Shown here one piece after another: positions 1 to 9,106 of a stretch of 64,000 nucleotides of DNA. The translations under genes and the position numbers were made by a program. Location of the stretch: NCBI RefSeq assembly GCF_023746555.1, contig NZ_CP098755.1:3980501-4044500 (forward strand), given 5' to 3'. This DNA comes from Brevibacillus ruminantium. Lineage in GTDB: Bacteria; Bacillota; Bacilli; Brevibacillales; Brevibacillaceae. The notes beneath the pieces are model-generated. The model was not told the origin of the DNA, searched no databases, and saw only the letters and a list, made by a program, of their open reading frames with translations. Within the stretch, counting starts at the first letter, position 1. Each line of letters opens with the position of its first letter.

Positions 1-602
1 ACTTTTTTTGATTTGCCGGTGGTACCGCCTGTAAGCAGGATCAACTTGCTTGAAGAGGTTCTCTGCCGCTTCTGTTTTACCTCAACGGATGAATCGAGCA
101 AATGATTGATGGAAGGCAAAGAGCCGTGATAGCTTAGCAGCTTGTCCTTCGTGTATGATGATTGCTCTAGCAATGAGGTCATCTCCTCATCATAAACAAG
201 CAAATCTACATCATTTTCATCCAATACCCGCTCCAACTGTCCCTTGCTCATTTCGGTATTGAGCAATAAAATGTCTGCACCCGTAAAGGAAGCTGCAAAA
301 ATAGTTTTCATTAGGGAAGCATGGTTTTTGCACAATAACCCGACCTTCTTTCCACGCGTAAGAGCATATTTTTGCTTCAAAATGGTAGAAAGTCGCTCTG
401 ATTGGGAACATAGCTGCTGAAAGCTGAGCGTTTCCCGGTCATCCACCAATGCGATTTGATGACCATACAGTCTCTCCGCAATCTTTAGGAGCGTCATCAC
501 ATTGATTCCGTATTGATAGATCGCAGCAAACACCCGATACAAGACGGCTGGTGAGAGTATTCCCATTTTGTAGAGAGCCGTGAACAGACGTAAGATCCGC
601 AC
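1..602 (-). CDS. AMP-binding acyl-CoA synthetase-like protein (5' part, cut by window edge)
   Basis: This is the N-terminal ~200 residues of an adenylate-forming enzyme of the acyl-CoA synthetase / fatty-acid-CoA ligase superfamily, which activates a carboxylate with ATP. The reading frame runs off the left edge immediately after the phosphate-binding motif LLTGGTTGKSKK, the family signature, so the catalytic C-terminal part is not visible. The start is probably the GTG at 602-600, 8 nt after an AGGAGG inside the end of the upstream short-chain dehydrogenase. An alternative GTG at 608-606 overlaps that gene's stop codon as GTGA. The tight coupling indicates co-transcription, so ligase and reductase probably act on the same lipid-type substrate. 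The substrate cannot be told from this part. Confidence 0.82.
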   Translation of the reverse strand, partial: MRILRLFTALYKMGILSPAVLYRVFAAIYQYGINVMTLLKIAERLYGHQIALVDDRETLSFQQLCSQSERLSTILKQKYALTRGKKVGLLCKNHASLMKTIFAASFTGADILLLNTEMSKGQLERVLDENDVDLLVYDEEMTSLLEQSSYTKDKLLSYHGSLPSINHLLDSSVEVKQKRQRTSSSKLILLTGGTTGKSKK

Positions 603-604
603 CC

Positions 605-1483
605 TCACCCCCTCCTCTTTCGGAGCCATCGTGGAATGGCCCATTCCCAAAATCTTCTGCCAAAAATGGAGGCCAACTGTCCGAAAATCAGCCACCACGG
701 CATGATGGTTTTTCGTTTGGTATACATCGTTTTGGCGATCCATTGCGCTGCGTGCTGTGCGCTCATGGCCGGCATGTTTTGATAGGCTTTTGTTGGCAGA
801 ATCATCGGTGTTTTCACTAATGGAAGATAGATGGATGTCGTTGCGATTCCGATTGCATTCAATTCAGGTGCAGCGGATCGAAACCATGTATCGAAGGCTG
901 ATTTGGAAGCCTGATATGCTGCCCAATACGGGAGAGGGATTAACGACGTGTTGATGGTAGAAATATTGATGACCTTCCCCTGATTTCGTTGAAGCTGAGG
1001 AATAAGCGATAACAGCAATTGGACGGGCGCAAAATAATTGATCGCCATGGTTCGCGTAAAATCGTGATAGCGATCCAGGGAGTCCTGAATGGAGCGTCGA
1101 ATGGAGTGGCCCGCATTGTTCACCACGATATCCACCCCGGCAGGCTGTTGATGAAGAAATGCAAGGAACCCTTCCCGCTCCTTTGCATCTCGAAGGTCGG
1201 CTTGATAGCAGCTAACACGGGCAGACTTCTTTTCGATTTCCCGCTTCATTTGTTGGAGTTTTTCCCCTCTTCTGGCGACCAGGATCAAGTGAACCGGGTA
1301 ATCGGCAAGAAGATAGGCCAATTGCTCGCCGATTCCGGAGCTGGCCCCTGTTATCACGATTGTTTTAGCTTGAACGGAGCTCGCGAGTTTGGTTTTGTTC
1401 AGAATGGTAGGCGAAAATAGAAGTTTTCCCCAAAGGTTATCGTTTGGCATGTTGGTAAATCCCTTTTTTGGTTGTCGTGTCAT
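605..1483 (-). CDS. Short-chain dehydrogenase/reductase (SDR)
   Basis: A classical SDR fold of 292 residues. The nucleotide-binding TGASSGIG is at residues 45-52, NNAG at 122-125, the catalytic Ser is near 175 and YxxxK is Tyr190/Lys194, so the enzyme should be an active NAD(P)-dependent oxidoreductase. The C-terminal ~40 residues are basic and rich in Trp (ending WLRKRRG), which suggests membrane association as in SDRs acting on lipid substrates. The start used has only a weak AAGGA upstream. Met12 is an alternative preceded by AAGGGA at 9 nt. The gene ends inside the ribosome binding region of the acyl-CoA synthetase-like gene, which it probably precedes in one operon. The specific substrate is unknown. 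Confidence 0.85.
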   Translation of the reverse strand: MTRQPKKGFTNMPNDNLWGKLLFSPTILNKTKLASSVQAKTIVITGASSGIGEQLAYLLADYPVHLILVARRGEKLQQMKREIEKKSARVSCYQADLRDAKEREGFLAFLHQQPAGVDIVVNNAGHSIRRSIQDSLDRYHDFTRTMAINYFAPVQLLLSLIPQLQRNQGKVINISTINTSLIPLPYWAAYQASKSAFDTWFRSAAPELNAIGIATTSIYLPLVKTPMILPTKAYQNMPAMSAQHAAQWIAKTMYTKRKTIMPWWLIFGQLASIFGRRFWEWAIPRWLRKRRG

Positions 1484-1536
1484 ACAGTTCCATTTTCCTT
1501 GACTTTTACAGTGGAGACAAGGGGGAGAAAGAAAAA

Positions 1537-1559
1537 CCCGTTTCGCGAAGGAAAACGGG
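1537..1559 (-). terminator. Rho-independent terminator
   Basis: Seven-base inverted repeat CCCGTTT/AAACGGG. On the minus strand it is followed by a T run (A run at 1532-1536). It lies just past the stop of the 1572-2336 gene and should end that transcript. Confidence 0.7.
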
Positions 1560-1571
1560 ACGGGATTCTAA

Positions 1572-2336
1572 CTAGTAAAGGCTAATCAGTTTTGTGCCAA
1601 GTATGGCTACGGTCAATCGCATAGATTGAAATTGAGTCCCATTCCAGGTCAAAAGGTTTTCGACATACCCCAATGTATCAGCATTTGTCGTGCCAATAAT
1701 CCGCTGAAAAGCGAGTATATCGTATCCCATCCTCTTTTCATTGGTCACAATGGGATACAGCGCACCTAAAGCGAGAACTTCTCCTGTAACAGGTTGTTTT
1801 AGCTTTCCATTTTCGAAGTAATATTTCGACACATAGTCGTACCCTTTATTGCTAATGTCAATCGTGAACAACACGTCTAACGTGGGACTCCCGACGCCTA
1901 CTTTATAAAAGTCCTCATAATTCACATGGAATTTATGCGCTTGATTGTAATGATCAACATCAAACATTTCGTGCAGAATGTTATTTTTACATGAATAGAT
2001 ATAGAAGAAGCCGTAGCCGCCGCTTCCTCCCGAATCAATGCTGACCAGTATGTCGGGTACGTTATCTTTCGAAAAATCCCCAAGGAACAGCCTTGCATGA
2101 TAGCCTGCATTGTTTTTTAATGGTACTTTCGTCTGTTTATGGGAAAATCCATCTTCGATCACCAGTGTGATGTGGTCTGCAAAGTTTCCGGCTCCTGCGG
2201 ATGTATCTCCGTATAAGTAGACGTTATCCACGATACCGTCTCCCGTTACATCCCCTCGCTTCCAATCAAGCAAAGTGAGACGGGAAGCATGACTGGTATA
2301 CCTCTGACCTGGCATTGGACTGTGCAAAAAAAACAC
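1572..2336 (-). CDS. FG-GAP/VCBS-like repeat protein
   Basis: A 254-residue protein with acidic loop motifs typical of FG-GAP/VCBS beta-propeller proteins: GDVTGDGIVDN (about residues 28-38) and GDFSKDNVPDI (about 86-96). These loops normally bind Ca2+ and stabilise a propeller blade. Similar stand-alone proteins occur in Bacillales as uncharacterised, often surface, proteins. The start chosen is a GTG at 2336, because a stop codon lies just upstream in frame. No convincing signal peptide follows, so the true N-terminus may be missing or the protein may be cytoplasmic. It is monocistronic, with a terminator after it and a divergent transporter gene upstream. The molecular function is unknown. 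Confidence 0.6.
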   Translation of the reverse strand: MFFLHSPMPGQRYTSHASRLTLLDWKRGDVTGDGIVDNVYLYGDTSAGAGNFADHITLVIEDGFSHKQTKVPLKNNAGYHARLFLGDFSKDNVPDILVSIDSGGSGGYGFFYIYSCKNNILHEMFDVDHYNQAHKFHVNYEDFYKVGVGSPTLDVLFTIDISNKGYDYVSKYYFENGKLKQPVTGEVLALGALYPIVTNEKRMGYDILAFQRIIGTTNADTLGYVENLLTWNGTQFQSMRLTVAILGTKLISLY

Positions 2337-2487
2337 CCCCTGTTTTTTCTCCTCCCGTTACGATATGTAGGTTTTTAACCAGATGACTGGGGTGCTGCCC
2401 AGATTGCAGTTATCAATCATTTTAAATATATTTCATAATTACCGGATTGCGAGTATGATAATAGGTAAAAAAGAAAGAGGCAATCAT

Positions 2488-3012
2488 ATGGATTCATTCT
2501 CACAGAAAAAAACAACGAAGACAAAGACCCTGGTCATCAATGCCCTTTTCATCGCTTTTACCCTTGCTGCCACCATGTTCATAAACATCAGGCTCCCCTT
2601 CATGGGTAACGGCGGCCTCATTCATCTGGGCAACGTGCCACTTTTTATTGCAGCCTTTGTTTTTGGCAGAAGAACGGGAGCCATCGCAGGCGCCTTTGGA
2701 ATGGGCCTCTTCGATGTTATCTCCGGTTGGACGGCATGGGCGCCGTTTACATTCGTCATCGTAGGAGCAATGGGCTATGTAGCCGGCCTCATCGCTGAAA
2801 AGGTACCTGGCAAAAAAGTACTTGTTTACACATTGGCAGTTGCCGCTGCACTTGTGATTAAAATCGTGGGCTACTATTTTGTCGAAGTGATCCTTTACAG
2901 TAACTGGATTCAGCCATTCGGCTCCATCCCCGGAAACGTTCTTCAGGTTGTGGTAGCCGGACTCATTGTCGTGCCGCTGGTCGGACGCTTTAAGAAGATT
3001 GTTGGGCAATGA
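2488..3012 (+). CDS. ECF transporter substrate-binding (S) component
   Basis: An integral membrane protein of about 174 residues with some five or six hydrophobic segments and the GGLIHLGNVPLFIAAFVFG region typical of the riboflavin-type ECF S-component family (PF07155). S components bind a vitamin or cofactor and dock on a shared energising module (EcfT plus two EcfA ATPases). No such module is present here, so this is probably a 'group II' lone S component using a module elsewhere in the genome. The ATG at 2488 is chosen because GAAAGAGG lies 7 nt upstream; the in-frame region further 5' lacks a ribosome binding site. The ligand cannot be assigned. I looked for a TPP or preQ1 riboswitch in the leader and did not find a convincing one. 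Confidence 0.78.
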   Translation: MDSFSQKKTTKTKTLVINALFIAFTLAATMFINIRLPFMGNGGLIHLGNVPLFIAAFVFGRRTGAIAGAFGMGLFDVISGWTAWAPFTFVIVGAMGYVAGLIAEKVPGKKVLVYTLAVAAALVIKIVGYYFVEVILYSNWIQPFGSIPGNVLQVVVAGLIVVPLVGRFKKIVGQ

Positions 3013-3041
3013 TTGTGTGAAAAAACGCTTGGCAAACATAA

Positions 3042-3083
3042 AAAATCGCTTAGGGGATCATCACGTCACCTGAGCGATTTTTT
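3042..3083. terminator. Bidirectional terminator
   Basis: Stem AATCGCTTAGG / CCTGAGCGATT flanked by an A run on one side and a T run on the other. It can terminate both the S-component gene (+) and the facing lipoprotein gene (-). Confidence 0.8.
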
Positions 3084-3114
3084 CTCTTCTATGAACTTCC
3101 TCTCTGAAACCCAC

Positions 3115-3699
3115 CTATTTTTTCACGTAACTGATCCAAACCGTCGTTTCATTTAACATTCGAAGGATTTTTACCGTAACTTCCCATAAATCCGTGTTCA
3201 CTTGGAAGCTTGGCATACCGTCCGTGACCGATTCCTCAGAAATTTCAAACCCGTTTTCTTTCAAAATTTGCCGATATCGCTCACCCGTTTTCTCGACAGA
3301 TTCCTCTACGACAAACTGGACAAGGTAATAGGGGTCTCCTGGGTTTGTTCCATCGCCGATTTTGATCGCCGTTTGATTCCGGGCATTTTCCAAAATGGGA
3401 ATGTCCGTTGGAACGGAATCGGAAGGCTTTACCCCTTGCTGTGTCATTTCCGCCGTGATCACATTCTGATTGGGCATATCCACCACATTCATGGGTGTTT
3501 CCTTTGGAGATTCGACGCTTTCAGTTGCTTCTTTCTGTGGCTCTGGTTTTTCCTCGCCTGTCCCAGTCTTTTCGGTTGCGGGCGACTTAGTCTCGCTGTC
3601 TTCAGAAGTCTTTTGGATGCTGCCTCCCCCGCATCCAGTGAGTGCGGCCGACACTAGAACGCAAAAAATGAGCAAACAAACCGTTCTGAACGCTTTCAT
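3115..3699 (-). CDS. Predicted lipoprotein, unknown function
   Basis: A secreted lipoprotein: MKAFRTVCLL signal sequence followed by the lipobox LTGC, then a long low-complexity Ser/Thr/Glu/Lys/Pro linker and a compact C-terminal domain of about 100 residues with no motif that I recognise. The ATG at 3699 is preferred because GGAG lies 7 nt upstream; an in-frame ATG at 3720 has no ribosome binding site. It follows the stalk-domain gene (3723-4481) closely, so the two are probably co-transcribed envelope proteins. The conserved-looking C-terminal region may be a ligand-binding or inhibitor-type domain, but this is only an impression. Confidence 0.72.
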   Translation of the reverse strand: MKAFRTVCLLIFCVLVSAALTGCGGGSIQKTSEDSETKSPATEKTGTGEEKPEPQKEATESVESPKETPMNVVDMPNQNVITAEMTQQGVKPSDSVPTDIPILENARNQTAIKIGDGTNPGDPYYLVQFVVEESVEKTGERYRQILKENGFEISEESVTDGMPSFQVNTDLWEVTVKILRMLNETTVWISYVKK

Positions 3700-3722
3700 G
3701 ACAACACTCCGTATTCTCATGT

Positions 3723-4481
3723 TTATTTGACGCTGGGACTGTCCGTAGCGGAAGATTCTCCGTTATCAAAATAGGAGGTGTCTAAAATCCTGGCATAAAT
3801 ATAGGGGTTTAGATTAGGGCTTTGTACGTGGATTTTGATTTTTTCCAGACCTTCTACGTTAAAGATCATCGTCTTCATCCGGTCTTCCGGACTAACTGTG
3901 TGCTTTTCCAGGACAGTCTCGGCTGTGTTTCCTGCCATGCTCGCCGCATTATACAGCGAAAATTCAACATCATGCTCTCCTGGGCTTATGACAGCGGCAT
4001 CCAAGACGAGGCGCTTATATTTACGGTCAAGGGTAAAGTAAACGTCTCCATATTGGTCGATCTTTAAAACTTGTTGGAATTGTTTCCCGTTTACCATCGT
4101 TTCTGCAGTGTCTTTTGTCTGTGTCACATAGATATTGTCAATCTCGATCGGCATGGCGAAAAGCGGTGTTTTTACTCCCGGTTTGCCTCCAATGTAAATG
4201 GTTTGTGTAGCACTATCGTAGTCAATCGGCACTTTTAGCGCTTCTGCCAAAGCGCGAACGGGCAAATAGTTGCTCCCGTTATACTGAATCGCCGTCAGAG
4301 GTTGTCCAGATGCGTCCTTGGGCTGCCATCGTTCCCCTTTCACCACAAACGTAACACTTCGGTTTAAAAATGCCTGAATCGGCTGCAGATTGACTGCGGC
4401 AAAAGCCGACCCAACAGAGGTGACCAGGATGGCAACGAGAAAAAAGATGATTTTCGCTGTTTTCGATTGTTTAAAAAACAT
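3723..4481 (-). CDS. Secreted copper-amine-oxidase-N 'stalk' domain protein
   Basis: A protein of about 252 residues with an N-terminal signal or anchor segment (KIIFFLVAILVTSVGSAFA) followed by a stalk domain (PF07833-like). The diagnostic elements are the YLPVRALAEAL helix and the DSATQTIYIGG strand pair. These domains are common repeat modules on the surface of Paenibacillaceae and have no amine oxidase activity. The C-terminal ~130 residues look like a beta-sandwich and are not recognised. The start is the ATG at 4481 (GGAAGGG about 10 nt upstream). The lipoprotein gene follows directly, suggesting an envelope-associated pair. Confidence 0.75.
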   Translation of the reverse strand: MFFKQSKTAKIIFFLVAILVTSVGSAFAAVNLQPIQAFLNRSVTFVVKGERWQPKDASGQPLTAIQYNGSNYLPVRALAEALKVPIDYDSATQTIYIGGKPGVKTPLFAMPIEIDNIYVTQTKDTAETMVNGKQFQQVLKIDQYGDVYFTLDRKYKRLVLDAAVISPGEHDVEFSLYNAASMAGNTAETVLEKHTVSPEDRMKTMIFNVEGLEKIKIHVQSPNLNPYIYARILDTSYFDNGESSATDSPSVK

Positions 4482-4571
4482 CAAGCATGCACCCTTCCAT
4501 CACGATATAAAACCATACTTCATCCTAATAAAAGGCCCGCTTCAAAAGCGTTACAAACGATCATGAAAAAA

Positions 4572-4603
4572 CCCCTTCTTCCGATCGATCTCGAAAGAGG
4601 GGG
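4572..4603 (-). terminator. Rho-independent terminator
   Basis: Imperfect G/C stem (CCCCTTCTTCC against GAAAGAGGGGG). Read on the minus strand it is followed by TTTTTT. It sits after the stop of the large BTAD-AAA regulator. Confidence 0.6.
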
Positions 4604-4620
4604 GCGCACTAAAAAGCGTT

Positions 4621-7600
4621 TCAATTGGATGAGTCAAGATATCGCTCGATTTCCGACAGGATGTTCGGAGTGATTCTTTTGTTTTGCGTTGCCAGAGCTG
4701 CAAGTGGAGGCAGCGGTCGCGCGGGAGCAGCTTGCGCGGGGCCGTTCATGACTCGGCACCGGCTGAGATATTCTTGTTTGCCTGACTTTCGATAGAGTTC
4801 TTCGTTCAACAAAAGCGCAGCGGTGCGGCGCTCGGGCGAATTGGGCTGCAGCTTCCACATTGCCAAGCGGATGGCGGCTTGCTCCCGTTGACCGGAATAT
4901 TGTTTCAGCATCTTCTGCAATTGCCTCATTGCCACGCCGGGACTTACCCATCCCAACTCCACTTTCAAATGTGAAAGCTGCGAAAGAAGCAGAACCTGCA
5001 TCTCCCGTCTTTTGAGCCGATTGGCGATTTCCAGCGCTTCCGCGGCGGCCTCCACGGCGCTTTGAGCTTGATTCTCGCGCTGCCTCAGCAAACTTCGAAA
5101 GTAGAGTCCTTCGCATTCGAAGAAAGGGATGCGGGTTTGCTCAGCCAATCGTATCGAGCGACCGATCATCAGCTCGGCCTCTTCATACCGGTGCTGATCC
5201 ATGAGAATGCACCCTTCAATTCCGAGTACGACTGCCGCTATATGCCAATCCCTGATCAGGACCGCTTCCTCCAGACAAAAGGCGATACACGGCTCCGCTT
5301 GCTCGCCCCATCCTTGCAGATGATAATACTTGCCCAACATCCCGAGCGCCATCGCGAAACCCATCCGGTTCCCGATGGATTTGCTGATGTTCATTTTTTC
5401 CACGATGTTGTCGAAAGCCAGGTCCATGTCATCTGTCTCCAGATAAACAAGAGCCAATCCGCCCAGCGCTTCCCCGATGGAGTATTCATCCCGGCATTCC
5501 GTGGCGCGCCCAATTTGTCGCTTGAACCAGTGAACGGCTTGTTCGTATTCGCATTGGTCGTAAAACAGGAAACCGATGAAGGCAAAAAAGCGGCAATCGT
5601 CCCTCGCTCGATTCTCATCGTCGGGCAATTCCAATCTTGCCATCAGATAATGCAATGATTTGTCATAATTTCCCATATAATAATGCAAGATACCCAGTGC
5701 TCCATAGACGTAGCCGAGTCCGGCCTGCTCCTCCATCAGCATGAAATGGTGGAGAGCCCGTTCCAAATGAAAGCGGGCTTCTTCGTATTTTCCTTGCAAG
5801 CGCAAGCAATTGCCGAGTGCCACATCGCAGAGAGCTCGCTCTTTGAAGGTGATGGCGTATCCAAAACGATCGAGCCACTGCCTGTAAGTCTTTTCCGCTC
5901 CACTCCAGTCACCCACCAGGATCAGAGCATCGCCGAGCTTCATCAGAATGGGCAGGGTCTCTTCGGGATGGAGCAGCATGCACAGCTTTTCATAGTATTT
6001 GATCCGCGTTTCATTGGCGTAGAGTTTCTCTGCAGCCGATGCGGCCATTTTATAGTAGGTAATGGCTTCCTTTTCCGCACCCGCACGCTCGTAATGAAAG
6101 GCGATTTCTGCTGCAACCATTTCAGGCTGCTCCCGGTGAAAGGCGAGCAATCCACCCGCGATTTGACGGTGGCTTTGACTGCGTCTGCTCTCATTTGTCA
6201 GCTTGTAGGCGGTTTCCTTTACGAGATCATGGGTAAAATTGAACTGCCCGTTCTCGTCTTCCTGCAATACCTTTCGCTGGATTAATTGTTCCAGTCTTTC
6301 AAGAATGGTTTCCTCTTTCCTATCCAGAATCAACGCCAGCAACGCAGGTGACACCGGCCTTCCGATTGCGGCAATGGTGGAGGCAAGCCTTCGGTTATCC
6401 GGGGAAAGTTGGTTGAATCGGTTTTCGATTACAGTTCTAACGAGAGGGGATAGATCGATTTCACTCTTCTCGCTGAACGTTCGCGTTTCCCGCAATGTTT
6501 CCACAATAAATAGCGGATTGCCGCCCGTTTTCGCGTATAAGCCAGACGAGTGACGGTTCGCCAGAGCATCGCCGACACTGGCTGCCATCAGTCGCTTCGT
6601 TTCGTCCTCTGTGAGCGGGGCAAGTTCCATTTCCGTCAGTCGCCGCTCGATTCGCAGTCCGGCAAAAAAAGAGCCGACAGCATCGTCTGGATCCTCGTCT
6701 GTTCTCATCGTCGCGATGACAAACAGTTTGGCTTTGGAATCGCTGCGCAGAAGATAGGAGAGAAGCTGGAGCGTCTCCCGGTCGCTCCATTGAATGTCAT
6801 CGAGGATAAGCAGCAGCGGCTGCATAGCGAGCAGCATCTGTTCGATAGCGTCATACCATCGAATTACCTGCCAATTTTCCTGGATGGCAGTGGGCTGCGG
6901 CAAATCCGGGTAGCGTTCCGACAACTCCGGCAGCAAGCGGGACAATTCCGACAGTACTGCCAAAGAGAGCGGCGGCATTGGCAGGCTTCTCAGCCATGCC
7001 GTAACGGGAGTGAAAGCCAGCGAGCGCACTGACGGAAAACATCCGGCAAATGCCGTGTACCCTCCCTGGCTCTCCACCCACGCTTTACATTCCAGAGATA
7101 ATCGTGTTTTGCCGATTCCCGCCTCCCCTTTCACGATCAGCAGGGTCTTTCTGCCGTCTGTCACCTGCTTCCAGACACGGACCAGCTTTCCCCATTCTTC
7201 GATTCTGCCGATCAGCGGCGTGGGACTATTTACATGACTTGCCTGACGATATACAGCAGCCTGCGATTCGCCGCCTTTTTGCGTGAGCCTCTCGAAAAGC
7301 AGCGTGGTTTCCTCCGCAGGCTCAATTCCAAGCTCGTCGTGCAATGTGGTGCACAGTTGCCGATACATTTTCACGACGTTCACCGTATCGTTATTCAAGG
7401 CGTACAGGCGCATCAGTGTGCGGTACGTTTCTTCTCCTAAATGATTCTGAGCTAAGAGCTTTTTTGCATAGGATATGGCGGATATGTACTCCCGTTTCCC
7501 CTCCAGAATCGATACGAGTTTTTCCAGGACGCTTGCATACGTTTGCGCTAGCCATTCGCGCTTGGCACTGAGCCATTCCTCGTAAAACCCGGGCAAAAGC

Positions 7601-8031
7601 TCGCCCTTGTACAGTTCTTCCGCTATACGCAGCTCGTGGAGGGTCGTTCCTTTCGCCGCCTGTTCAAACGCCCGCACATCCGAATAAATGGGCTGTTCCT
7701 GCTTCCATTGAATATATGCAGGGGTGACATGAAGATACTGATCCAGTTGCGGAAGACATTCCCGCAGGTCATGCAGGAGTTTCCGCAAATTGGACAAGGC
7801 TTGCTTGTCGGTGGAATCCGGCCAGAAATCGAATGCCAGTTTCCTCCTGCTTTGCGGCATGTCAAGGTTTAAAACCAAGTATGCCAGCAGCAGCCTGACC
7901 TTTCCGGCGGAAATAACCGTCGTTACCTCTACATCGTCGAAGGAGACTTTCAAACTGCCGAACAGTTGAAAATGACCGCCCACCGCCCCGTCCTCCCCTG
8001 CAAAAAGTCTACTTGTCATCAATCTATTCAC
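4621..8031 (-). CDS. Large BTAD-AAA-TPR transcriptional regulator (SARP/LAL-like)
   Basis: A 1136-residue signal-transducing regulator. Residues 20-110 resemble an OmpR/SARP-type winged-helix DNA-binding domain (SRRKLAFDFWPDS...LSNLRKLLHDLR). Residues 115-250 form a bacterial transcriptional activator (BTAD) helical domain. An AAA/STAND ATPase follows, with Walker A GEAGIGKT at 302-309 and Walker B LLLILDD at 406-412. The last ~500 residues are TPR-like helical repeats. STAND proteins of this type are switched by ligand-dependent nucleotide exchange. The GTG start at 8031 overlaps the end of a short upstream reading frame (8024-8176), suggesting translational coupling. The target genes are unknown; the divergent methyltransferase at 8330 is the nearest candidate. 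Confidence 0.85.
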   Translation of the reverse strand: MNRLMTSRLFAGEDGAVGGHFQLFGSLKVSFDDVEVTTVISAGKVRLLLAYLVLNLDMPQSRRKLAFDFWPDSTDKQALSNLRKLLHDLRECLPQLDQYLHVTPAYIQWKQEQPIYSDVRAFEQAAKGTTLHELRIAEELYKGELLPGFYEEWLSAKREWLAQTYASVLEKLVSILEGKREYISAISYAKKLLAQNHLGEETYRTLMRLYALNNDTVNVVKMYRQLCTTLHDELGIEPAEETTLLFERLTQKGGESQAAVYRQASHVNSPTPLIGRIEEWGKLVRVWKQVTDGRKTLLIVKGEAGIGKTRLSLECKAWVESQGGYTAFAGCFPSVRSLAFTPVTAWLRSLPMPPLSLAVLSELSRLLPELSERYPDLPQPTAIQENWQVIRWYDAIEQMLLAMQPLLLILDDIQWSDRETLQLLSYLLRSDSKAKLFVIATMRTDEDPDDAVGSFFAGLRIERRLTEMELAPLTEDETKRLMAASVGDALANRHSSGLYAKTGGNPLFIVETLRETRTFSEKSEIDLSPLVRTVIENRFNQLSPDNRRLASTIAAIGRPVSPALLALILDRKEETILERLEQLIQRKVLQEDENGQFNFTHDLVKETAYKLTNESRRSQSHRQIAGGLLAFHREQPEMVAAEIAFHYERAGAEKEAITYYKMAASAAEKLYANETRIKYYEKLCMLLHPEETLPILMKLGDALILVGDWSGAEKTYRQWLDRFGYAITFKERALCDVALGNCLRLQGKYEEARFHLERALHHFMLMEEQAGLGYVYGALGILHYYMGNYDKSLHYLMARLELPDDENRARDDCRFFAFIGFLFYDQCEYEQAVHWFKRQIGRATECRDEYSIGEALGGLALVYLETDDMDLAFDNIVEKMNISKSIGNRMGFAMALGMLGKYYHLQGWGEQAEPCIAFCLEEAVLIRDWHIAAVVLGIEGCILMDQHRYEEAELMIGRSIRLAEQTRIPFFECEGLYFRSLLRQRENQAQSAVEAAAEALEIANRLKRREMQVLLLSQLSHLKVELGWVSPGVAMRQLQKMLKQYSGQREQAAIRLAMWKLQPNSPERRTAALLLNEELYRKSGKQEYLSRCRVMNGPAQAAPARPLPPLAALATQNKRITPNILSEIERYLDSSN

Positions 8032-8176
8032 ACTTTTGTTGAACTACTCCACCCCGATCGCGTAGAGGATGGAGATTCCAACTCATTTCATTCCTTGAAG
8101 TCGGGGGTCTTGTCGGGTGAGAGGATAAATTCAAGAGTACCGATTCGTCCAAGAAGCAAGTGCTGTGCTCGTTCAT
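8024..8176 (-). CDS. Possible short leader peptide coupled to the BTAD regulator
   Basis: A 50-codon reading frame that begins with ATG exactly 7 nt after a very strong GGAGG and stops (TAG at 8026-8024) a few bases inside the GTG start of the large regulator. The regulator's own ribosome binding site is poor (GGAG 15 nt upstream), so arrival of ribosomes from the short frame may drive regulator translation. The peptide begins MNEHSTCFLDES and has no recognised domain. It could also be a chance frame; the strong ribosome binding site and the stop/start overlap are the only support. Confidence 0.42.
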   Translation of the reverse strand: MNEHSTCFLDESVLLNLSSHPTRPPTSRNEMSWNLHPLRDRGGVVQQKCE

Positions 8177-8329
8177 CGTCCTTCCTCCCCGAAGGAAACA
8201 CTCTCTTTTAACGCTAATAATACAGCCGCAAGACATCTGTTTCAAAACCTAATATATAATAGTGATAGGTTATGCTAGTATCGGACCGAAAAAATGTAAC
8301 GACCAAACCGAGCTTAAGGGGTGTGGGAA

Positions 8330-9106
8330 ATGAAGCAACGTAAAAAACGGCGAGGAAACTACGGGATTGATGCTCCGATCGTCGTACGTAACCTGTCACT
8401 GATTGGAGCTGGACTTCTTCTTCTTGGCGCCGGGGCAATTGTCACGTTTTCGGGACGGCTGCAATGGCTGGGGAAAGTAGTGGGTCTCGTTTGCTTGATC
8501 TCCTTTCTTATCTTAGCTGCCGAGGTTTTGTACATGATATGGAGCAGCAAAGTAGGCAAATTTCGCGAGCGGGAGAGACTGCTTGATCTTGTGGCAATTC
8601 GCGGCGACGAAAAGGTCCTGGATGTCGGATGCGGACGGGGACTTGTTCTAAATGCTGCGGCCCGCAGGCTAACCACAGGACGAGCGGTCGGCGTCGATAT
8701 TTGGAACAAGCAGGACCAATCTGGGAACGATCCTGACGCGACGCGGAGAAACGCCGTTATCGAAGGAGTGGCCGAACGAGTGGAAATCGTGGACGGCGAT
8801 GCGAGGAACATGCCGTTTGCGGATAACGAGTTCGATGTCGTCGTCTCCAGCCTGGCCATTCATAACATTCCCGGCTCCGAGGAGCGGTTTCGGGCGATAA
8901 CCGAGATGATGCGCGTGCTGAAGCCCGGTGGACGCTTCGCCGTTCTTGATTTCCAGCATGTGCGGGAGTACGCAGATGCGTTTGAACAGCTCGGCGCTGC
9001 CGACGTACGAATCATCGGGCCGCACTGGCTGATGTTTCCTCCCGTTCGGATTGTAACGGGACGGAAAGAAACGGAAAGGAATGGAAGCCTAATACATCAT
9101 TTATGA
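8330..9106 (+). CDS. Membrane-anchored class I SAM-dependent methyltransferase
   Basis: A 258-residue protein with two N-terminal hydrophobic segments (about residues 20-42 and 49-71) and then a Rossmann-type methyltransferase domain. The SAM-binding motif I is VLDVGCGRG (96-104), followed by an acidic motif (VGVDIW) and the MRVLKPGGRFAVLDF post-motif region (Methyltransf_11/25 type). The membrane anchor suggests a lipid or quinone-like acceptor near the bilayer. The ATG at 8330 is chosen for AAGGGG 8 nt upstream; an in-frame GTG at 8321 overlaps that site. It is transcribed divergently from the BTAD regulator across about 300 bp. The substrate is unknown. Confidence 0.82.
   Translation: MKQRKKRRGNYGIDAPIVVRNLSLIGAGLLLLGAGAIVTFSGRLQWLGKVVGLVCLISFLILAAEVLYMIWSSKVGKFRERERLLDLVAIRGDEKVLDVGCGRGLVLNAAARRLTTGRAVGVDIWNKQDQSGNDPDATRRNAVIEGVAERVEIVDGDARNMPFADNEFDVVVSSLAIHNIPGSEERFRAITEMMRVLKPGGRFAVLDFQHVREYADAFEQLGAADVRIIGPHWLMFPPVRIVTGRKETERNGSLIHHL

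Noticed and set aside
2340..2487. Possible TPP or preQ1 riboswitch upstream of the ECF S component
   Set aside because: GGGGTGCT is present at about 2389-2396, but the CTGAGA and downstream conserved parts of a TPP element are absent. No preQ1 core was found either.
5062..7865. Many open frames on the plus strand inside the BTAD regulator gene
   Set aside because: They are antisense or shifted shadows of the 1136-codon gene, without ribosome binding sites or recognisable domains.
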